Shown: positions 17,806-26,000 of the stretch, one piece after another
Position numbering within the stretch: the first letter of the stretch is position 1
Layout: every line of letters starts with the position of its first letter
Assembly: GCF_004006395.2 (NCBI RefSeq)
Contig: NZ_CP029758.2
Coordinates: 3,782,001-3,846,000, forward strand
Reading direction: 5' to 3'
From: Clostridium sp. AWRP
GTDB lineage: Bacteria; Bacillota; Clostridia; Clostridiales; Clostridiaceae
DNA length: 64,000 bases
Translations under genes and position numbers: made by a program
Notes under the pieces: model-generated
What the model was told of the DNA's origin: nothing
The model's database searches: none
The model's input: the letters and a program-made list of their open reading frames with translations, nothing else

Positions 17806-18459
17806 TTACATATCTTTATTAGAATATATCCTAAGGGATATAGAATAGGAAATCAGCATAACTAAAATTGCTATTAAAAGTACTATACCAGGCAAATGCT
17901 GCAAAATAATATGTATATACTGTACAGTTAAAGAAGAAAACCTTAATTTATCAAATTTAGAGCTGCCAATAGCTACGCTACCAGATCCTAAAAAAACTAA
18001 AAATATAACAATACGTGATTTTTCCACTCCAAATTTATAAATAACAGGCAGCGTAACACTCATAAAGAAAAACCCACCTGCTAGGGCTGCTCCATTGACT
18101 GTAAATATTTTTATGACATCTAAATTATGTTTACTAATTCCCTGGGCAAAACTCAGAGCTGTTGCTAGTACTACTCCGATAAAAATTACAATGATGGAAA
18201 CCATATATTTTGAGAGAACTACATCTCTTCTTGTAACCGGCATGGTAAGTGCATATTTATCCCACTTTGCTGTATTGTCGTAGGACATAGTGTTTACAAT
18301 AAGTATACTTCCAAAAAGTATTATAAATATATTCCAAACTTCTATATTATAATTATCGCCCTGTAAAAAATATATTAAACTAAAGACCACAATTGCAATA
18401 AGCAAAGATCTTCCACCATTTTTTAAGTTATACAAATCTTTCAAAATCAGCCCATTCAT
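17806..18459 (-). CDS. ABC-2 family transporter permease (second copy)
   Basis: 217 residues with six predicted membrane helices. The starts MNGLILKDLYNLKNGG and WDKYALTMPVTRRDVVLSKY are shared with the preceding gene (18513-19160), to which it is clearly paralogous (roughly 60% identical by eye). This small permease type works with YtrB-like ATPases under GntR control, usually in cell-envelope stress or antibiotic response. The two permeases may form a heterodimer around the ATPase. The gene and its ribosome binding site lie in a duplicated segment that also carries the tail of the ATPase gene. Confidence 0.87.
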   Translation of the reverse strand: MNGLILKDLYNLKNGGRSLLIAIVVFSLIYFLQGDNYNIEVWNIFIILFGSILIVNTMSYDNTAKWDKYALTMPVTRRDVVLSKYMVSIIVIFIGVVLATALSFAQGISKHNLDVIKIFTVNGAALAGGFFFMSVTLPVIYKFGVEKSRIVIFLVFLGSGSVAIGSSKFDKLRFSSLTVQYIHIILQHLPGIVLLIAILVMLISYSISLRIYSNKDM

Positions 18460-18495
18460 TATTTATCACCCCTAATGTAAAATAACATGATATCC
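18460..18495. repeat. Duplication scar: copy of the ATPase gene's 3' end
   Basis: The bases between the two permease genes repeat, with a single difference, the sequence at 19161-19196 that encodes the last dozen residues of the ATPase gene and the ribosome binding site. This marks the unit of the tandem duplication that produced the second permease. Confidence 0.75.
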
Positions 18496-18512
18496 GTCTG
18501 TCATAAGACTTG

Positions 18513-19160
18513 TTACATATCTTTGTTACTATATACTTTTACGGATATGGAATAGGAAACTACCATAACTAAGATTGCTATTAAGAGTAATATAATAGGC
18601 AAGTACTGCAAAATAACGTTCATATACTGTATAGCTAAAGGACTAAGTTTTAATTTTGCAAATTTAGATTTTCCAACTATTATGACAGCAAAAGGTATAA
18701 TGAATATTATAAATATAAAAATACGTGATTTTTCCACTCCAAACTTATAAACAATAGGTAACATAAAACTTATAAATAGAAATCCCATTGCCAGTACAAC
18801 TCCAGTAACTGTTAATATTTCTATAACATCTAAATTATGCCTATAAATTCCCTGGGCAAAACATAAACCTACTGCTATTGCTGCCCCTATAAGACTTGAT
18901 ATAATAGAAACCATATATTTTGAGAATACTACGCCTTTTCTTGTAACTGGCATGGTAAGTGCATATTTGTCCCACTTTGCTATGTTGTCGTATGACATAG
19001 TATTTATAACAAGCATACTTGCTAAAAGTATTGTATAACCAGTTAAAAACCCTATATTATTCTGTGAAAAAAATACAAAACTAAACACTACAATCACAAA
19101 AATTATACTTTTTCCATTGTTTTTCAAATTATATAAATCTTTCAAAATTAACCCATTCAT
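18513..19160 (-). CDS. ABC-2 family transporter permease (first copy)
   Basis: 215 residues, six predicted membrane helices, paralogous to the permease at 17806. The conserved block WDKYALTMPVTRKGVVFSKY links helices 2 and 3. The ATG overlaps the ATPase stop codon (TAATG), so translation is coupled and the two products should assemble together. The substrate is unknown; in Bacillus the related ytr operon responds to cell-wall antibiotics. Confidence 0.87.
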   Translation of the reverse strand: MNGLILKDLYNLKNNGKSIIFVIVVFSFVFFSQNNIGFLTGYTILLASMLVINTMSYDNIAKWDKYALTMPVTRKGVVFSKYMVSIISSLIGAAIAVGLCFAQGIYRHNLDVIEILTVTGVVLAMGFLFISFMLPIVYKFGVEKSRIFIFIIFIIPFAVIIVGKSKFAKLKLSPLAIQYMNVILQYLPIILLLIAILVMVVSYSISVKVYSNKDM

Positions 19161-20017
19161 TATTTATCACCCCTAATATAAAATAACATGATATCTTCTA
19201 TGGAAGTGTTGTCCACCACAAGTTTTGGATGCTTCTCTATAAAATCGTATTTGTCATTTATTAAAACCTCATACCCAAATTGATTTTTTCTATAATTTAT
19301 AAATTCTTCTTTAGAAAGATTATTAAAATCTGAAGCTCCACACTTCAATATACCCATATTCTCTCTCAAATCATCTTTGCTTTTGCTAAAAACTACCTGT
19401 CCATCGTGAATGAAAGTAATGTAATCTGCTATCTTATCAAGGTCGCTGGTTACATGAGATGATAGCAAAATGGAATGTTCTTCATCTTGAATAAAATCCA
19501 AAAATATATCAAGAATTTCTTCCCTGGCAACAGGATCAAGGCCTCCTGTTGCTTCATCCAAAATCAGAAGTTTTGGCTTATGAGCCAGTGCAGCAGCAAT
19601 ACATAATTTCATCTTCATTCCTCTTGAAAATTCTTTTACAATTTTATCTTTAGGTACTTGAAATTTATCCAGGTAGCTAAAAAAGAGATTGCTGTCCCAC
19701 TGCTTATAAATTTTTGCCATAATTTTTGAAATGTTTTTTACATTTAAAGTGTCATGAAAATTACTTTCATCAAAAACTACACCGATCTGTTCTTTTATAT
19801 ACTTTTCATCTTTTATATTGTCACGATCGAGTATTTTTATCTCTCCACTTTCCCTGCTAATCAAATTTAAAATAGCTTTTAATGTAGTAGTTTTTCCCGC
19901 ACCATTCTCACCTATAAATCCTACAATACTGCCTTTAGGTACAGAAAATGAAACATTTTTCAAGCTAAAATTTTTATAAGTTTTGTTTAATCCCCTAACA
20001 CTTATTGCTTCATCCAT
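19160..20017 (-). CDS. ABC transporter ATP-binding protein (YtrB-like)
   Basis: 285 residues. Walker A GENGAGKTT (about 36-44), Q-loop near residue 82, a signature variant FSRGMKMKL (about 134-142), Walker B LLILDEATGGLD (about 154-165) and an H-loop SSH (about 196) are all present, so the ATPase should be active. The C-terminal 60 residues form the usual extension of this subfamily. It follows the GntR gene by 2 bp and overlaps the first permease gene, forming a four-gene operon. Confidence 0.92.
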   Translation of the reverse strand: MDEAISVRGLNKTYKNFSLKNVSFSVPKGSIVGFIGENGAGKTTTLKAILNLISRESGEIKILDRDNIKDEKYIKEQIGVVFDESNFHDTLNVKNISKIMAKIYKQWDSNLFFSYLDKFQVPKDKIVKEFSRGMKMKLCIAAALAHKPKLLILDEATGGLDPVAREEILDIFLDFIQDEEHSILLSSHVTSDLDKIADYITFIHDGQVVFSKSKDDLRENMGILKCGASDFNNLSKEEFINYRKNQFGYEVLINDKYDFIEKHPKLVVDNTSIEDIMLFYIRGDK

Positions 20018-20019
20018 AA

Positions 20020-20394
20020 TTATTCTCCTTTATATAATAATTTTAGAATATCTTCTAATTCCTCATATCTAATGCCACTTACCTTTGCAAGATCTACAGC
20101 TTTTTGTAAATGTTCTTCTGCAAGGCGCAGCTGTTCTTCTTTTATAATCTCCATATTTTTGCCTGCTACAAAACTTCCCTTTCCCTTTACTGTTTCAATA
20201 AAGCCATCTCTCTCTAAATCTGTGTAGGCACGTTTTGTAGTTATAACACTGATCCTCAGTTCTTTAGCCAAAAGCCTCATGCTTGGCAGAGCATATCCTT
20301 CAGGCAGTGAACCACTTATAATCATGTTTTTTATTTGGGCTGATATTTGTTCATAAATTGGTTTATCGCTGGAGTTGCTTATGATGATATCCAA
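20020..20394 (-). CDS. GntR family regulator, YtrA subfamily
   Basis: 124 residues from a TTG start with AAGGGGTGAT upstream. An N-terminal winged helix (PIYEQISAQIKNMIISGSL, then ALPSMRLLAKELRISVITTKRAYTDLERDGFIETVKGKGSFV) is followed by only about 45 residues of helix, the short C-terminus that defines the YtrA subfamily. These regulators repress their own operon with an ABC transporter. A suitable palindrome lies just upstream (20433-20457). Confidence 0.92.
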   Translation of the reverse strand: MDIIISNSSDKPIYEQISAQIKNMIISGSLPEGYALPSMRLLAKELRISVITTKRAYTDLERDGFIETVKGKGSFVAGKNMEIIKEEQLRLAEEHLQKAVDLAKVSGIRYEELEDILKLLYKGE

Positions 20395-20432
20395 CTAATC
20401 ACCCCTTATCTTAAATTATGTATTTCATGTAT

Positions 20433-20457
20433 ATTGTATATATCATATATATACAAT
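20433..20457. promoter_or_regulatory. Candidate operator of the YtrA-like GntR repressor
   Basis: ATTGTATATAT (20433-20443) and ATATATACAAT (20447-20457) are perfect inverted repeats around CAT, about 40 bp upstream of the gntR start. Long AT palindromes with outer GT/AC positions are typical of YtrA-type sites. The identity of the binder is inferred from position. Confidence 0.5.
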
Positions 20458-20496
20458 ATATCAATATATGTGCTCTGTCAATAGAAAATTATAAAA

Positions 20497-20536
20497 AAAT
20501 TCTCTACTACAATTATTACATCGTAGTAGGGAATTT
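20497..20536 (-). terminator. Terminator after the 57-residue gene
   Basis: AAATTCTCTACTAC (20497-20510) pairs with GTAGTAGGGAATTT (20523-20536) with one G-T pair; on the minus strand six or more T follow. Confidence 0.8.
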
Positions 20537-20546
20537 CTAGGCTCTC

Positions 20547-20720
20547 TTATTTACTTATAATTTTTGAAACTTCATCTTCAAACATTCGCATAAGCTTATT
20601 TAAATCCTCAAAACTTAATATACGTTTAAGATAATCCAGAACTATCTTAGCTTCAACAGCCTTTAATTTTTCTACAGCCTCTTCTGTTTTTGGATAATTA
20701 ACTATAACTTTTATGGTCAT
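20547..20720 (-). CDS. Small conserved-looking protein next to serine recombinase, function unknown
   Basis: 57 residues. ATG 20720 is chosen because AAAGGGG lies seven bases upstream; a Met two codons earlier is possible, and the longer open frame to 20918 runs into the recombinase gene and lacks a start signal. The sequence (MTIKVIVNYPKTEEAVEKL then a helical, charged rest) predicts a beta strand followed by two helices. I do not recognise a family. It is divergent from the recombinase, with the two starts about 75 bp apart, and ends in a good terminator, so it may be a small accessory or regulatory protein of the recombinase element. Confidence 0.65.
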   Translation of the reverse strand: MTIKVIVNYPKTEEAVEKLKAVEAKIVLDYLKRILSFEDLNKLMRMFEDEVSKIISK

Positions 20721-20793
20721 AACCATACCCCTTTTAGCATTTTTACCATAATATGAGATTAATTTTAAAAGGTGATTAATATTATATAAATAG

Positions 20794-22431
20794 ATGGGGG
20801 TGTTAATCATAATAAAGGCTGCCATATACTCAAGGAAATCAAAATTCACAGACAAAGGTGAGTCCATAGGAAACCAGGTAGAGATGTGCCGGGAATATTT
20901 AAACAGGATGTATGACAATATTGAGGAAATAAAGATATATGAAGATGAGGGCTTTAGTGGTTCTAATATTAAAAGACCTCAATTTCAAAAATTGATGTCA
21001 GATATAAAAAAGAAAAAATTCACTCACTTAATATGCTACAGACTTGATAGAATATCAAGAAATGTAGCTGATTTTGCAGGGACTCTTGAAATTCTAAATA
21101 AATATAATGTATCTTTCATTTCCATTAAAGAACAATTTGACACATCTTCCGCCATGGGCAGGGCGATGATGAACATAGCTGCAGTATTTGCCCAACTGGA
21201 ACGAGAAACCATAGCAGAAAGAGTGCGGGATAATATGCTGGAACTTGCTAAAACAGGTAGATGGCTTGGAGGCACTTCACCTCTTGGATTTAAATCTGAA
21301 CCTGTAAAATATGCCAACTCTAACGGTAAAGGGAAAAAAATGTTTAAGTTAAGCAGTGTACCAGCTGAAATAAATCTTGTAAAGTTCATTTATAACCTAT
21401 ACTTGAGTAAAAAAAATTTCAGTTCCACTGCAAGTTATCTTTGTAAAAATAAGTACAAAGGTAAAAACGGAGGAGAATTTTCCCGAGGAACCGTACAGCA
21501 AATAATACTAAATCCTGTATACTGTACAGCAGATGAAAGAATATTTAACTGGTTTAAAAGTAAAGGAGCTTTAACTTGTGGAATTCCTGACGGAAATCAC
21601 GGACTTATGGTATATAATAAAAAAACAGGAGGCAAAAAAGAAAACCCTATAGATAAATGGATTGTATCTGTGGGCAAACATGAAGCCGTTGTGAGCTCTG
21701 ATATATGGATAAGGTGCCGCAATATACTAAAGGAAAGTAAGAAAAAATCTTCTCCTCGCTGTGGCACTGGCAGAAAATTTTTGCTTTCAGGGATGATTAT
21801 TTGTGGTGAATGCGGATCAGGAATGTCCTCCTGGTCTCATTACAATAAAAAGAAAGATTTCTTAGAACGCTATTACAGGTGCAATTTAAAAAATAGAGCA
21901 AGCAGCAGATGCAAAAATAAAATGTTAAATGCCTATAAGGCAGAAGAATACGTAGAAAAATATCTTTTGCATTTGGATATATCTGCTCTTTTACGTATTT
22001 ATAAATCAGATTCGTCAAATAAGATAAATAGAGATAGATCTTCCAAACAAATGCTTAGATTTAAAAAAAAGATTGATGCTAATGGCAAAATTCTTAAAGG
22101 TTTGATTAAAAAATTCTCTCTTCTGGATGACAATATAGATATTTTGCAAATAATAAAAAAGGAAATGTCTGATATAAGAAAAGAAAATGTGGATTTGGAA
22201 AATAAAATAACCAAATTATCAACTTCTATAAATTCAACTGTCTGTTCTAAAGAATTTCTAAATTCAATAAAAGATCAGCTTTTGGATTTTAAAAAGTTCT
22301 TTGCTGCAATGGATATTGACAGTAAAAAATTGCTTTTAAAGTCTTTAATAAAAAATATAGTTTGGTATGGTAAAGATGAAATTTTACAAATAAATCTTAT
22401 TGGATGTGATACCAATATTAAGAAGACGTAA
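20794..22431 (+). CDS. Large serine recombinase (site-specific integrase)
   Basis: 545 residues. The resolvase domain has catalytic Ser13 in AIYSRKSKF, then GESIGNQVEMCREYL, YEDEGFSGSNIKRPQF, CYRLDRISRNVADFA and QLERETIAERVRDNM, all hallmarks. A recombinase domain (about 165-290) follows, then a zinc-ribbon (CGECGSGM near residue 340, YYRC and SSRC near 375-390) and a long coiled coil (about 420-490), as in phage and conjugative-element integrases. The start is uncertain: ATG 20794 has no well-spaced ribosome binding site, while GGGGG at 20796-20800 would serve a start a few codons later (GTG 20800 or a rare ATA). Its 3' end directly abuts a truncated gene, which is consistent with an attachment site there. 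Confidence 0.92.
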   Translation: MGVLIIIKAAIYSRKSKFTDKGESIGNQVEMCREYLNRMYDNIEEIKIYEDEGFSGSNIKRPQFQKLMSDIKKKKFTHLICYRLDRISRNVADFAGTLEILNKYNVSFISIKEQFDTSSAMGRAMMNIAAVFAQLERETIAERVRDNMLELAKTGRWLGGTSPLGFKSEPVKYANSNGKGKKMFKLSSVPAEINLVKFIYNLYLSKKNFSSTASYLCKNKYKGKNGGEFSRGTVQQIILNPVYCTADERIFNWFKSKGALTCGIPDGNHGLMVYNKKTGGKKENPIDKWIVSVGKHEAVVSSDIWIRCRNILKESKKKSSPRCGTGRKFLLSGMIICGECGSGMSSWSHYNKKKDFLERYYRCNLKNRASSRCKNKMLNAYKAEEYVEKYLLHLDISALLRIYKSDSSNKINRDRSSKQMLRFKKKIDANGKILKGLIKKFSLLDDNIDILQIIKKEMSDIRKENVDLENKITKLSTSINSTVCSKEFLNSIKDQLLDFKKFFAAMDIDSKKLLLKSLIKNIVWYGKDEILQINLIGCDTNIKKT

Positions 22432-22699
22432 TTTCACAGATTGCGTCTTCTTGTGTTTTTGATATGGCAGCTTCTGCACCTTGACCTGTTGTTAGATCTA
22501 TATTTATCCCCTGATCTTTAAACATTCCCTTATTTATTGCCACATACATAGGCGCATAAAATACAGATCTTGCTACCTCATTCAATTTTACTGTAACTAA
22601 TGCCTTGCTATCTTTCTTACCACCGCATCCTGTAAAAATAGTAACTATAAATATAAATGAGAGTAAAATACAACTTATGCAAAACTTCTTTCTAGTCAT
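22418..22699 (-). pseudogene. Truncated ABC transporter substrate-binding lipoprotein (NMT1/SsuA type)
   Basis: The frame from ATG 22699 (GGAGG five bases upstream) encodes a lipoprotein signal with lipobox FTGC. The beginning of an NMT1/THI5/SsuA-type periplasmic binding fold follows (VKLNEVARSVFYAPMYVAINKGMFKDQG, then IDLTTGQGAE). From about residue 83 the homology stops, and the last ten codons are read from the hairpin that belongs to the recombinase gene. A normal protein would have about 330 residues, so three quarters are missing. The ATPase and permease genes of the matching transporter type are at 27876-29437. I infer that integration or a recombinase-mediated rearrangement cut the gene; the 3' part is not in the window. 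Confidence 0.8.
22420..22457 (+). terminator. Terminator of the recombinase gene
   Basis: AAGAAGACG (22420-22428) pairs perfectly with CGTCTTCTT (22444-22452), followed by GTGTTTTT. The 5' arm overlaps the last codons of the recombinase gene. Confidence 0.75.
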
Positions 22700-22766
22700 A
22701 AAATCCTCCAAAAAACATTAATATTTATATTATTAATATGAAAAATACTACAATTATGTTAAAATG

Positions 22767-23022
22767 TTTAGAAACTCTATAGAGTTTCTAAATGAAAATT
22801 AACTTATACAAATCATATAATAACAAATTTCAACGCCATAAAAACTTTCGACAAGTCTAAAGCTCGGTATTTTGAAAATCTAAGGACTTTCGAATTGTTT
22901 GAGGTACGAGTTTTCAAAAGCCCTTAGATTTTAGAATTTTTTACTTAGTCTTATCAAAATATTTAATCGAGCTGAGGATTGTAAAAAATATGTGGAGTAT
23001 ACGTTGATTTTTGCTTAGAAAC
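22767..23022. repeat. MITE-like element, GTTTCTA family, copy A
   Basis: This fills the 329-bp spacer between the truncated gene and the activase gene. It begins with a perfect 26-bp palindrome whose arms are TTTAGAAACTCTA and TAGAGTTTCTAAA (22767-22792). It continues with a stretch shared with 41104-41184 (CATATAATAACAAATTT, CCATAAAAACTTT, GACAAGTCTAAAGCT) and ends in an inverted copy of the terminal GTTTCTAA (TTAGAAAC at 23015-23022). It has no coding capacity. Confidence 0.65.
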
Positions 23023-23028
23023 CCCATA

Positions 23029-26000
23029 TTATTTAGTTCCACTTTGTACAAGCACTGCTTTAGGTGCTAATTTCTCTTTCTGTTTCCGAATAGGAGTCTC
23101 ATTTTCCATAGATTTAAATGCCACAGACAGCATAAGTTTTAATCTATTTAACTGATTTACTTCACTTGCTCCTGGATCATAGTCTATAGCAGCAATATTA
23201 CTTCCCTTGTATCTTCTCTTTAATTCCTTTATCATTCCCTTACCTGTTACATGGTTAGGCAGACACGCAAAAGGCTGCATACATACGATATTTTTTGTTC
23301 CACTTCTTATAAGTTCTATCATTTCAGCTGTCAAAAACCAGCCTTCACCTGTTTGATTTCCTATAGAAAGTACTTTAGAAGCATACTTTGCCAGTTCTTC
23401 AATATCTGATGGTGGAGTGAACCTTTTACTATTTTCAAGAGCTTTTCGCATATGCCTTCTAAAATATTCAATACATTTAATTGCCCATTTATTTACGATA
23501 TTGTCCTTATAACTTCCAGCCAAATATTTATATTTGAATTCAGCATCATAAGCACAATACAAAAGAAAATCTGTCAAGTCGGGAACTACTGCTTCCGCAC
23601 CTTCTTTTTCCAAAACATCTACAATATTGTTGTTAGCTGTAGGATGGAACTTAACTAATATCTCCCCTACTACTCCAACTTTAGGCTTTTTAACTTTATT
23701 TAATTCAAGATTGTCGAAGTCTTCTACTATACTGTATATATTTTTTTTAAATTCGCTGTGACTTCCACTTTTAACACTCTCCTTACATTTATCAACCCAT
23801 TTTCTATAAAGAGTATTTGCAGATCCCTGTATCTTTTCATAAGGCCTTACTTTGTACAACACTCTCATAAACAAGTCTCCATATAAAAGCGCAATCATAG
23901 CCTTATTTACAAGTCCAAGGGTAATTTTAAATCCTGGATTTTTTTCTAATCCCACTGTGTTAAGGGATATTACAGGTATATTTTCCATACCAGCTTCTCT
24001 AAGTGCTTTTCTTAAGAAACCTATATAGTTTGTAGCCCTGCATCCTCCCCCTGTTTGAGAAATTATTAAAGAAGTATTATTTAAGTCATATTTTCCAGAC
24101 TTTAGTGCCTCTATCATTTGTCCAACTACTATTATGGAAGGATAGCAGGCATCGTTATTTACATACTTAAGTCCCTCATCTACTGCTTTCTTATCTACAG
24201 AAGGTAGTACCTCCAGGTTATATCCAGATGCCCTAAAAGCTTCCTGCAGAAATTGAAAATGTATAGGTGACATCTGAGGACATAATATAGTATGCTTTTT
24301 CCTCATTTCTTCAGTAAACAGTACTTTTTTATAATCAGTTCCAACTTTATGAGGTCTAAAACCAGATTTATCTCTTTCTTCAATAGCTGCCTTAAGGGAA
24401 CGCATTCTTATTTTAACAGCCCCCAAATTACTACCCTCATCAATTTTAAGTACTGTATATATCTTTCCGTATTTATTTAATATTTCCTGAGTTTGATCTG
24501 TAGTTACTGCATCTAATCCACAGCCAAAGGAATTTAATTGTACAAGCTCTATATTGTTCTGTTTAGCCACAAAACTTGCCGCAGCATATAATCTAGAATG
24601 ATATACCCATTGATCTACTACCCTTAAAGGTCTTTCTACTACTCCAAGGTGTGCCACAGAATCCTCAGTGAGTACTGCCATGCCATAAGATGTTATTATG
24701 TTAGGTATACCATGATTTATTTCCGGATCAATATGGTAAGGTCTTCCTGCAAGTACTATGCCCTTTTTACCTGTATCTTTAAGATATTTTATTACTTCTT
24801 CACCTTTTGACCTTATATCATTTTTTACCTTTCTACTCTCTTCAAAAGCTTTTGCCACTGCAGAGGATATTTCCTTTTGAGGTATATTAAACTCTTTAAG
24901 TTCTTCCCCTAGTCTATCTGCAAGCTTTGGTTCATTATTCAAAGACAAAAATGGATTTTTAAAATTGATATCTTTCTCCTTTAATATATCCATATTATTT
25001 TTTATAACTTCAGGATAAGACGTTACTATAGGACAGTTATAGTTATTATCTGCCTTTTCTTGTTCTTTTTTCTCATAAGGTATACATGGATAGAATATAA
25101 AATTTACTCCTTTATTTATAAGATCCATTATATGTCCGTGAACCATCTTTCCTGGATAGCAAACTGACTCAGAAGGTATTGTTTCTATTCCAAGTTCGTA
25201 AATTCTCTTTGATGAACGGGAAGATATTTCTACTCTAAATCCCAACTCAGTGAAAAATGTAAACCAAAATGGATAATTTTCGTATAAATTTAACACTCGA
25301 GGTATCCCTACTATCCCTCTTTTTGCCTCACTCTTTTTAAGAGGAATGTAATTAAATATTCTTTTATACTTATAGGCAAAAATATCAGGCACATCTTGAC
25401 TTTTACGCTCTAATCCTGCACCTCTTTCGCACCTGTTTCCAGATATAAATTCTTTTCCGTCAGAAAATTTGTTTATAGTTAAAAGACAGTTGTTAGCACA
25501 CTTTCCGCATCTTCTCATAGATACTTCTGATGTAAAATTGCCTAGTTCATTTTCACTTAAAAGTGTACTTTCACACCCAGCCTGATGTCTTTCCTTTGCA
25601 ATAATTGCAGATCCAAATGCTCCCATAAGCCCCGCTATATCAGGTCTTACTACTTCCCTGTCAGATATGATTTCAAAGGCCCTAAGTACAGCATCATTAT
25701 AAAAAGTTCCTCCTTGTACTATTACCTTTTCTCCAAATTCTTTTGAATTTCTCATCTTTATTACTTTAAATAAAGCATTTTTTATAATTGAATAAGAAAG
25801 TCCTGCAGATATATCCCCTACTGAAGCTCCTTCCTTTTGAGCTTGTTTAACTCTCGAGTTCATAAATACAGTACACCTGGAACCTAAATCCACAGGTTTT
25901 TGAGAAGTTTCCGCAGCTTTTGCAAAGTCTTCTACACTCATATTAAGTGATTTAGCAAAAGTCTCTAAGAAAGATCCACATCCAGATGAGCAGGCTTCAT

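Noticed and set aside
20547..20918. Longer 123-residue reading of the small minus-strand gene
   Set aside because: The first 65 codons overlap the recombinase gene and lack a ribosome binding site; the 57-residue form has a good one.
21036..21389. 117-residue minus-strand frame inside the recombinase gene
   Set aside because: It mirrors the conserved resolvase domain and has no ribosome binding site.
23452..24480. Small plus-strand frames inside the activase gene
   Set aside because: They are shadows of a clearly conserved 1431-residue protein on the other strand.
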